Positions 1 through 5,732 of a stretch of 8,818 bases of DNA are shown here, piece by piece (within the stretch, counting starts at the first letter, position 1; each line of letters opens with the position of its first letter). The DNA comes from JAQGMJ01 sp036271855 (GTDB lineage: Bacteria > Pseudomonadota > Gammaproteobacteria > Burkholderiales > JAEUOS01), in the NCBI GenBank assembly GCA_036271855.1, contig DATAZV010000026.1:1-8818 (forward strand), read 5' to 3'. A model generated the notes under the pieces. The model saw only the letters and a list, made by a program, of their open reading frames with translations. It did not search any database and was not told where the DNA came from. A program made the position numbers and the translations under genes.

Positions 1-3000
1 AAGCGCGGCATCCGCCTGCTCAAGGGCTCCAGCCTGGTGCGCTATGGCAATCCGCTGTATGCCTTGCCCTGGTACGTCGGTCTGGGCACCCAGGGCGCGG
101 GCAAGACGGCGGCGATGCAGCGCGCCCGCCTGGCCTCGCCGATCCAGGAAACGCCGATTCTGGGCCAGGTCAAGCCGACCAAGACAATGGAGTGGTGGCT
201 GTTCGACCGGGCGGTGATCCTCGACCTGTCCAGCCGCTACGTGGTCAATCCGGCCGACAAGGGAGTGCAGGCGGAGTGGAAAAAATTCCTCGGCCTGCTG
301 GCGGGCGTGCGCCGCAAGGAGCCGCTCAACGGCGTGATCGTGACGATTGCCGCCGACGAGCTGCTCTACTCCTCGCGCGAGCGCATGCTCGAGCGCACCC
401 GCAGCCTGCGCATCCGCATCGACCAGCTGATGCGCCTGACCGATACCCGCTTCCCGGTCTACGTGGTGGTCACCAAGTGCGACATGCTCTACGGCATGAC
501 CGAGTTCTCCGACCACCTGCCGCCGGAGACCCTGCGTCAGGCGCTGGGCTACGTGCACCAGTCGGACACCCGCTACGCCCGCGAATTCCTCGACAACGCC
601 TTTGTCAATGTCGCCGAGCGCCTGCGCGACCTGCGCCTGGTGATGACGCGCGACATGGAACAGGTTTCCGCCGGCCTGCTGCTGTTTCCCAACGAGTTCG
701 AGCGCCTGAAGCCGGCGCTCGACGAGTTCTTCAGCGCCGCCTTCGGCGAAGACCCGTACATGGAAGCGCCGATGCTGCGCGGCCTGTTCTTCACCAGCAG
801 CCAGCAGGGCGGCGGCGTCTCCTCCTTCGTGCTGAAGGACTCCAACCTGCCGGAGCAGACCTCGGTGCTGCGCATCCGTGAAAAGGCGCTGTTTATCGGC
901 GACCTGTTCTCCGGAGTGCTGGCGCACGACCGCAACCTGCACCACCCGCTGAACCAGGCGCTGCGCTGGGGCCGCATCACCCGCAACCTCGGCCTGTCGT
1001 GCTGGGTGCTGGCCTGCGTCCTGCTGGCAGTGGTGTTCACCGGCTCCTTCGTGCACAGCTGGAACACGGTGAACGACCTGCGCGAATCCTACCCGGCGAT
1101 CCCGCAGGTATCGGGCAAGTTCGCCCAGGACCTCAACGCGCTGGCGCGCCAGCATTCGGCACTGAACCAGCTGGCGGCGCGCAACGACCATTGGTGGGTG
1201 CGCTGGCTGCCGTTCAACCAGCCGGTGCGCGCCCTGCAGGGGCGCCTGGCGCAGGCTTATGCGGGCGCCTTCAACCAGTTTGGTGTCGCCGCGATCGACG
1301 ACCGCCTGGCGCGGCGCCTGAACCCGCTGGCCGGCAACGCCGCCACCGAGCCGACCGACATCCAGTTCGTGGTGCGGCGCCTGAACCTGCTGCGCGCCGA
1401 GGCCGACGGCGGGCCGGGTGCCAACCTCGAAAGCCTGCCCGATCCGGTGCCGACCAACCTGGCGCTGGCCAAGGTGCACGGTGAGATCTCGCCCTACGAC
1501 CTGGCGCCGGACGCCGCCGCCACCTACAACGTGCTGTACCGCGCCTACCTGCGGCGCGAGTCGCAGACCGCGGTACTGAGCCAGGAGCGCAGCCGCCTGG
1601 AGAACTGGCTGAACCAGCTGGCGCTGTCCGGCGGCAATATGGACTGGCTGGTCACCTGGGTCGACGAGCAACCCGGCATGCGCCCGGTGGCCCTGGCCGA
1701 TTTCTGGCACGGCTCGCGCGCCGCGCAAGACGAAATCGTGGTGCGCGCCGCCTTCACCCAGCGCGGGTACATCGCGATCGACAAATTCCTTTCCGAAGTC
1801 GAGCGCAGCCTTGGCAACAACAACTTCAGCGAGCGCCGCGCCAGCTTCCTCACGTGGTACCGCGGCGCGCGCCTGAAACAGTGGCAGGACTTCTCCCAGG
1901 ATTTCAACCGCGGCAAGCTGACCCTGGCCAGCGAGGCGGAATGGCGTGCCCTGTTGCCGCGCCTGATGGGCGACGCGGGCCCGCATATCGCCCTGCTCAA
2001 CCGCATCAACGACGAACTGCGCGATACCCCGGACGAACAGACCCCGGCCTGGCTCAAGCTGGCGCGGCGCTGGCAGGGCATCAAGGCGCTGGGCAAGGCA
2101 GACGGCTTTCTCGGCCAGGCCGGGCGCGTCACCGGGGTGATCAGCAACTCCGGGCCGCAGCTATTGCGCGATACCGTTTCGGGCGGCGTCGGCGAGGGCA
2201 AGAACCTGATCCAGACCCAGCTCAACGCTGGCAAGGCCTATGCCACGTATGCCGGCGAGGTCTCCAAGGCGGCGGCCGAGGCCAGCAGCGGCATGGGCAA
2301 GGCCGCCGGCCTGGCTTCCGGCCTGTTCCAGGTATCGGCCGACCCGGCGGCCAAGGACCCGGCGCCCCTGGCCGTGGCCTTCGACGCCCTGAAGGAATTG
2401 CGCGGTACCCTGATGGAGCCGGCGCCGGAAGCCGAGCCCACCTGGCGCCTGATCGGCGGTCCGCTGCAATTGCTCTCCCAATACACCCAGCAGCAGGCCT
2501 CCTGCACCCTGCAGAACGAATGGGCGAAGGCGGTGCTGTTTCCGCTCAAGGCCGCGCCCTCGCCGGCGGACGCGGCCGACATGCTGTACGGCCAGAAGGG
2601 CCTGTTGTGGGCTTTCACCGACAACGCCGCCAAGGGCTTTTTGCAAAAGGGCGCGAGCAACTTCCAGCCGGTCGAATCCTATGGCTCCTCGCTGCCTTTC
2701 ACCCCGGAGTTCCTGCAGTTCGCCGGCAATGCGCTGAACCGGCAGCAGGCGATGAACATCGGCATCAAGCGCGCCGAGATCGACAAGGAGATCGCGCAGA
2801 ACCTGTCGCAGTCCGCCGACCTCGACACCAAGAAAAGCCAGGGCGACCTCGCCGCCCGCGGCAAGGACCTGGAAGCGCAGCTGGCGGCCAACCGCCAGGC
2901 GCAGGACAAGCTGCGGGCGATGCCTTCCAACGTCACCCTCAACGCGCTGCCCACCCACGTCAACCAGGACGCCAAGGCCTTCCCCTTCGCCACCATCCTG

Positions 3001-4170
3001 ACCCTGCAGTGCGCGCCCGACCCCAAGACCCTGACCAATTACAACTTTCCCGCCACCGGCGCCTTCACCTACATGCCGAACCAGTGCGGCGATGTTTCGC
3101 TGCAGATCAAGGTGGAGAACCTGTCGCTGATGAAGGTATGGACCGGGCCGAACGCGCTGCCGCAATTGCTGCTGGATTTCTACGACGGCCAGAAGACTTT
3201 CACGCCGGATGACTTCCCCGGGCAGAAGGCGGCGCTCGACGCCCTCAACATCAAGTCGATCAGCGTGCGCTACCAGTTCTCCGGCCATCTGCAGGTGCTG
3301 CGCCAGGCCGACGAACTGTTCGACCTCAAGCGCCGCGAGTTGGCGATGGCCGATGAGTCCAAGCGCATCCAGGGCTACAACATGGGCGTCGACGACAAGG
3401 CCTACCTGGAGAAAAAGGACACCATCAAATCGAAGCAGGAAGACCTGGTGGCGAAGGAAAAGCAACTCGGTGTCGAGGTGCTGTCCGGCCTGCGCGTGCC
3501 CGCCACCGCCGCCGAATGCTGGACGCCGTCGGCCGAATGGCTGCTGGCGGCGCCGCCGCAATACAACATCCCGGCGCCGAAGGTATCCAAGCGCGTGATG
3601 ACGCGCGCCGCGCCGGCCCCCGCGCCGGTGCCCACGGCGGGCGGCCGCTACCAAATCCAGATCGGCATCTTCGGCCAGCCCGAGACCGAGCGCCTGGCAG
3701 CCAAGCTCAAGGCCGACGGCTATGCGCCGGAGGTGGTGCGGCTGACCGGCGTGCGCTCGCACCTGTACCGGGTGCGCATCGGCTCCTACGCCAGCCGTGC
3801 CGAGGCGCAGGCCAAGCTGGCGGAAATGGACACGCGTTACAACGTCGTCAGCGCCGCCGTCGGCCGCGAAGAAAGCGATGCCTCGGGATCGCCGCCCGCC
3901 GCGATGCCGGGCGAGCGCCGGCGCCATCGCCGCGTCAGCGGCCTGCCGATGGCCGGCCCGATGGAAGTCGAGAGCATGCGTCCGGTCGCCTGGCCGATGG
4001 CCTGGCCGGTGCCGCCGGTGCGCCGGCCGGCCGCGCGCCCGCAGGCGGCTCCCTCCGCCAAACCGCAGGCGAAATCAAGCGCTACCGTGGCCTCGGCCGC
4101 GCCGGTACCGCGCCTGACGATCTCCGGGCTGGATGCGCTGTCGGAATCGCTGCAAAGAATGGGCCGCTAG
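1..4170 (+). CDS. tssM: TssM/IcmF-family type VI secretion membrane-complex protein with C-terminal SPOR domain (5' end outside window)
   Basis: The frame is open from base 1, so the start and the usual N-terminal membrane helices lie upstream; the GTG at 37 is internal. Residues are numbered from window codon 1. Family hallmarks, in order: LPWY then Walker A GTQGAGKT (29-36); EWWLFDRAVILD (about 64-75), matching the DWWFTDEAVLID region of IcmF proteins; RFPVYVVVTKCD with a G4-like TKCD (158-161); LFPNEFERLKPALDEFF; LRGLFFTSSQQGG; and a transmembrane helix (331-350) leading to the periplasmic part. In the family this inner-membrane protein joins TssL and TssJ to form the T6SS trans-envelope complex. 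Oddities: the G3 motif is DLSSR rather than DTAGR. There is a Gly/Ala-rich stretch (about 714-780) and charged, probably coiled-coil stretches (about 922-975 and 1110-1165). A Pro/Ala linker leads to a SPOR-like domain (about 1216-1291) and a Pro/Arg-rich tail. At 1389 visible residues it is longer than typical TssM. IcmF-family membership is confident; the exact T6SS subtype is not. Confidence 0.9.
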   Translation, partial: KRGIRLLKGSSLVRYGNPLYALPWYVGLGTQGAGKTAAMQRARLASPIQETPILGQVKPTKTMEWWLFDRAVILDLSSRYVVNPADKGVQAEWKKFLGLLAGVRRKEPLNGVIVTIAADELLYSSRERMLERTRSLRIRIDQLMRLTDTRFPVYVVVTKCDMLYGMTEFSDHLPPETLRQALGYVHQSDTRYAREFLDNAFVNVAERLRDLRLVMTRDMEQVSAGLLLFPNEFERLKPALDEFFSAAFGEDPYMEAPMLRGLFFTSSQQGGGVSSFVLKDSNLPEQTSVLRIREKALFIGDLFSGVLAHDRNLHHPLNQALRWGRITRNLGLSCWVLACVLLAVVFTGSFVHSWNTVNDLRESYPAIPQVSGKFAQDLNALARQHSALNQLAARNDHWWVRWLPFNQPVRALQGRLAQAYAGAFNQFGVAAIDDRLARRLNPLAGNAATEPTDIQFVVRRLNLLRAEADGGPGANLESLPDPVPTNLALAKVHGEISPYDLAPDAAATYNVLYRAYLRRESQTAVLSQERSRLENWLNQLALSGGNMDWLVTWVDEQPGMRPVALADFWHGSRAAQDEIVVRAAFTQRGYIAIDKFLSEVERSLGNNNFSERRASFLTWYRGARLKQWQDFSQDFNRGKLTLASEAEWRALLPRLMGDAGPHIALLNRINDELRDTPDEQTPAWLKLARRWQGIKALGKADGFLGQAGRVTGVISNSGPQLLRDTVSGGVGEGKNLIQTQLNAGKAYATYAGEVSKAAAEASSGMGKAAGLASGLFQVSADPAAKDPAPLAVAFDALKELRGTLMEPAPEAEPTWRLIGGPLQLLSQYTQQQASCTLQNEWAKAVLFPLKAAPSPADAADMLYGQKGLLWAFTDNAAKGFLQKGASNFQPVESYGSSLPFTPEFLQFAGNALNRQQAMNIGIKRAEIDKEIAQNLSQSADLDTKKSQGDLAARGKDLEAQLAANRQAQDKLRAMPSNVTLNALPTHVNQDAKAFPFATILTLQCAPDPKTLTNYNFPATGAFTYMPNQCGDVSLQIKVENLSLMKVWTGPNALPQLLLDFYDGQKTFTPDDFPGQKAALDALNIKSISVRYQFSGHLQVLRQADELFDLKRRELAMADESKRIQGYNMGVDDKAYLEKKDTIKSKQEDLVAKEKQLGVEVLSGLRVPATAAECWTPSAEWLLAAPPQYNIPAPKVSKRVMTRAAPAPAPVPTAGGRYQIQIGIFGQPETERLAAKLKADGYAPEVVRLTGVRSHLYRVRIGSYASRAEAQAKLAEMDTRYNVVSAAVGREESDASGSPPAAMPGERRRHRRVSGLPMAGPMEVESMRPVAWPMAWPVPPVRRPAARPQAAPSAKPQAKSSATVASAAPVPRLTISGLDALSESLQRMGR
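3646..3873 (+). other. SPOR-like domain at the C-terminus of TssM
   Basis: This segment encodes about 76 residues beginning RYQIQIGIFGQPETERLAAK and containing LYRVRIGSYASRAEAQAKL. The two half-repeats, each a beta strand ending in (I)G.(F/Y) followed by a helix that starts around (A/E)xA, are the usual SPOR signature: YxVQ(V/I)GxF near the start and YRVRxGxF/Y in the second half. Length fits the family (70-80 residues). A Pro/Ala linker at about 3605-3639 precedes it, as is common for SPOR domains tethered in the periplasm. SPOR domains of cell-division proteins bind glycan strands stripped of stem peptides. That this copy does so is inference. Its position after the membrane helix at 991-1050 puts it in the periplasm in the standard TssM topology. 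Confidence 0.82.
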
Positions 4171-4196
4171 TCGCAGCAATCCGCGTTGTGCCGTGG

Positions 4197-4208
4197 ACAC
4201 CCGGGTGT
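4197..4208. repeat. 12-bp perfect palindrome between tssM and tRNA-Ser
   Basis: ACACCCGGGTGT is its own reverse complement and lies in the 63-nt gap between the tssM stop and the tRNA 3' end. It could form a short hairpin at the 3' end of either transcript or be a protein-binding site. No T-run follows on either strand, so it is not a convincing intrinsic terminator. Confidence 0.4.
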
Positions 4209-4233
4209 ACCTCAGGCGGTCATGCTTCATCAT

Positions 4234-4323
4234 TGGCGGATGGGGTGGGATTCGAACCCACGAACGGGTTGCCCCGTTGCCAGTTTTCAAGACTGGTGTA
4301 TTCAACCGCTCTACCACCCATCC
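4234..4323 (-). tRNA. tRNA-Ser (anticodon UGA), CCA encoded
   Basis: Read on the minus strand, the 90-nt gene folds fully. The acceptor stem is GGATGGG/CCCATCC with discriminator G and an encoded CCA (plus-strand tgg, 4234-4236). The D stem is GTA/TAC. The anticodon stem CCAGT/ACTGG closes the loop CTTGAAA, with anticodon TGA (plus-strand 4287-4289). The long variable arm has a 6-bp AACGGG/CCCGTT stem, typical of class II tRNASer. The T arm is GTGGG-TTCGAAT-CCCAC. A UGA anticodon reads UCA and other UCN serine codons. The gene lies 57 nt downstream of the response-regulator stop codon on the same strand. Confidence 0.97.
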
Positions 4324-4349
4324 GATGCAGCGCTTTTCCGCCGGGCGCC

Positions 4350-4378
4350 ATTTTACCCGGCAGGCCCGGGCCGTGGAC
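4350..4378 (-). promoter_or_regulatory. candidate promoter of tRNA-Ser
   Basis: On the minus strand a TAAAAT -10 box (plus 4350-4355) is followed by a GC-rich discriminator (GGCGCCC), as in stringently controlled stable-RNA promoters. It lies 26 nt before the mature tRNA 5' end. The hexamer 17 nt upstream (GTCCAC at plus 4373-4378) is a poor -35 match. The tRNA could also be co-transcribed from the response-regulator operon. Confidence 0.4.
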
Positions 4379-4380
4379 GT

Positions 4381-5073
4381 TCAGGCGCCGCTTTTTTCCA
4401 GCCGGTAACCCTGCAGGTAGACCGAGACCAGGCGCCAGCCGGTTTCGCCGCCGTTCAGGTCCAGCTTGCGGCGGATGCGCGAAATATGCGTGTCGACGGT
4501 GCGCGTGTCCAGGGTCGCCGTCTTGCCCCACACCGACTCCAGAATGTGCGCGCGTGACAGCAGCTTGCCGGAGTTGCGGAACATGTACAGCGCCAGCTCG
4601 AAATCCTTCGGCGTCATTTCCAGCAATTCGCCGTTGTGCTCGATGCCGCGGGTGGCCAGGCGGAAAGTGAACGGCGGGCAGGCCAGGGTGCCTTCCGGCG
4701 TCTCGCGCGGGCGGCCGCGGCGGGTCAGGGCTGCCACCCGCGCCAGGGTCTCGGCGCGGCGCAGCGGCTTGGCCAGGTAATCGTCCGCGCCCAGGGTGAG
4801 GATGTGCACCACGTCCTCCTCGCTGTCGCGCGCGGTGACGAACATGACGGGTACGGGGTCGACGACGCGCTCGCGCAAGATCTTCAGCGCTTCTTCACCG
4901 CTCACATCCGGCACGTTCCAGTCGAGGATGTGCAGGTCGTAGGACTCGCGCGCGATCTCGCGCAGGTAATCGTTGCCCGAGGTGAATACGCGGCAGTGGT
5001 AGCCGGCCTCGGTCAGCCAGGCATTCAGGATGGCCGCCTGGTCGGGGTCGTCTTCAAGCAGGGCGATGCGCAT
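4381..5073 (-). CDS. OmpR/PhoB-type DNA-binding response regulator
   Basis: A 230-residue protein. The N-terminal receiver domain (about 1-115) has the acidic pocket Glu7/Asp8/Asp9, the phospho-acceptor Asp51 in HILDWNVPD, the switch Thr80 (MFVTARD) and Lys102 (YLAKPLRR). A winged-helix trans_reg_C domain follows (about 130-227) with LTPKDFELALY-like (here MTPKDFELALYMF), SRAHILESVWG and the recognition-helix stretch TVDTHISRIRRKL. The length is normal for the family. The ATG overlaps the stop of the upstream Hpt gene (TGATG, shared A), and a GGAG lies 8 nt before the start inside that gene, so the two are translationally coupled. Phosphorylated proteins of this type bind direct-repeat DNA as dimers; the targets are unknown. 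The neighbouring Hpt protein and lone receiver suggest it is the final acceptor of a phosphorelay rather than a direct kinase partner; that is inference. Confidence 0.95.
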   Translation of the reverse strand: MRIALLEDDPDQAAILNAWLTEAGYHCRVFTSGNDYLREIARESYDLHILDWNVPDVSGEEALKILRERVVDPVPVMFVTARDSEEDVVHILTLGADDYLAKPLRRAETLARVAALTRRGRPRETPEGTLACPPFTFRLATRGIEHNGELLEMTPKDFELALYMFRNSGKLLSRAHILESVWGKTATLDTRTVDTHISRIRRKLDLNGGETGWRLVSVYLQGYRLEKSGA

Positions 5074-5408
5074 CAGTGCAGCTCCGCCAGCAGGCGCGTG
5101 TAGCCGTCGAGCAAGCCTTGTACCCGTGCGGCGTCACGCGCTTGGGCCGCGTCTTCGAAGGCACGTCCGGCATCGCTGATGGCGTCGTGCCCATAGGTCG
5201 AACCCAGGCCTTTGAGGCGGTGGCCGATGGCGGCAATTGCGGCAAAGTCGCGTTCAGCCAGGGCGGCGGCCAGCAGGCCCGCGTCGGCGGCGCGGCGCTC
5301 GAAGTAGGCGGGCAGCAGGGCGGCGAGCGCCGGGTCCGCAGCGTGGTCGCGGAGCGCCGGTGGGGCCGATTCCGGCTTCAAAGAGGCAGTTTTCACAAGC
5401 TTTGACAC
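5073..5408 (-). CDS. stand-alone Hpt (histidine phosphotransfer) domain protein
   Basis: About 111 residues, cytosolic, with no signal peptide or membrane segment. The helical core contains IGHRLKGLGSTYG, the Hpt signature HRLKG, with His63 as the expected phosphorylated residue and Lys66-Gly67 following. The preceding helix LLPAYFERRAADAGLLAAAL and the following AGRAFEDAAQ-type helix fit the four-helix bundle. It has no kinase or receiver domain of its own. The start used is GTG at 5408; another GTG at 5396 is possible, and neither has a strong ribosome site, so the first few residues are uncertain. It is the first gene of a two-gene operon with the OmpR-type regulator and is divergent from the histidine kinase operon. 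In known relays such proteins carry phosphate between two receiver aspartates. Confidence 0.88.
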   Translation of the reverse strand: MSKLVKTASLKPESAPPALRDHAADPALAALLPAYFERRAADAGLLAAALAERDFAAIAAIGHRLKGLGSTYGHDAISDAGRAFEDAAQARDAARVQGLLDGYTRLLAELH

Positions 5409-5449
5409 ATGGCTATGACGGGTCTTCCTAGAATCTGTCTTCTCGCAGG

Positions 5450-5476
5450 GGATGGCCGATACCGGTCGCGCCGTCC
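5450..5476 (+). other. 10-bp stem-loop in the divergent region
   Basis: GGATGGC and GCCGTCC pair (one G-T), extended inward by CGA/TCG with one bulged C, enclosing the loop TACCGG. It would be transcribed on the plus strand from any promoter near 5402-5434, or lie in the 5' leader of the Hpt mRNA on the minus strand. Its function is unknown. Confidence 0.35.
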
Positions 5477-5550
5477 AGGAACAAGATCAAAATGGCGGGC
5501 CTGGCGGGATTTGCTTGGGATCGACTGTTGCCATGCTGATTGCAGCACCC

Positions 5551-5556
5551 ATTTTA
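5551..5556 (-). promoter_or_regulatory. candidate -10 box for the Hpt-regulator operon
   Basis: TAAAAT on the minus strand in the context GGCATAAAATGGG, about 140 nt upstream of the Hpt start. No good -35 hexamer is visible at the usual distance. It would give a long leader containing the 5450-5476 stem-loop. Weak evidence. Confidence 0.22.
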
Positions 5557-5671
5557 TGCCATTGGCCGCATCACCGGCGAATTTGCCCGTCACGGCGCCC
5601 GCAGGCGCAATCGAGCCGCGCATGAAAATGCCCCTCGGCGCGTCCAGCCTCGCCCCCTTCCTCAAGCCCGC

Positions 5672-5677
5672 TAAAAT
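5672..5677 (+). promoter_or_regulatory. candidate -10 box for the kinase-receiver operon
   Basis: TAAAAT followed by a GC-rich discriminator, 55 nt upstream of the chosen kinase start at 5733. The -35 region has no recognisable consensus, so this is only a candidate. Confidence 0.25.
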
Positions 5678-5732
5678 GCAGCGCCAGCCGGGTTCCGCGG
5701 CGGGCGGCGGCAACAGGGCAGACACGCTGGGC

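Larger units (their letters stand above)
5409..5732. other. divergent intergenic region between the Hpt and kinase operons
   Basis: This 324-nt stretch is open in the kinase frame from an ATG at 5409, but that extension reads as non-conserved, Cys- and Arg-rich sequence ahead of an obvious N-terminal membrane helix, so I treat it as non-coding. It holds a TTGACA at 5402-5407 (overlapping the Hpt start) and a TAGAAT at 5429-5434, 21 nt apart, which is too far for a normal sigma70 promoter. It also holds a stem-loop at 5450-5476, a 5-bp hairpin at 5534-5547, and TAAAAT boxes facing each operon (minus strand 5551-5556; plus strand 5672-5677). It must contain the promoters and presumably the operators of both operons. 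A 57-codon frame (5452-5625, +) is present but unsupported. Confidence 0.6.

Noticed and set aside
2161..3927. 588-codon open frame on the minus strand
   Set aside because: It lies wholly antisense to tssM, reads as repetitive Gly/Arg/Leu/His-rich sequence with no domain, and arises from the high third-position GC of the real gene.
5452..5625. 57-codon frame that could be a small membrane protein
   Set aside because: It contains a hydrophobic stretch, but the AGGGG directly touches the ATG, the start is buried in a stem-loop, and no family is recognisable.
5409..5732. N-terminal extension of the kinase from the ATG at 5409
   Set aside because: The extension overlaps the divergent promoter region, is unlike a signal or sensor sequence, and would put 108 odd residues before a normal N-terminal membrane helix at the 5733 start.
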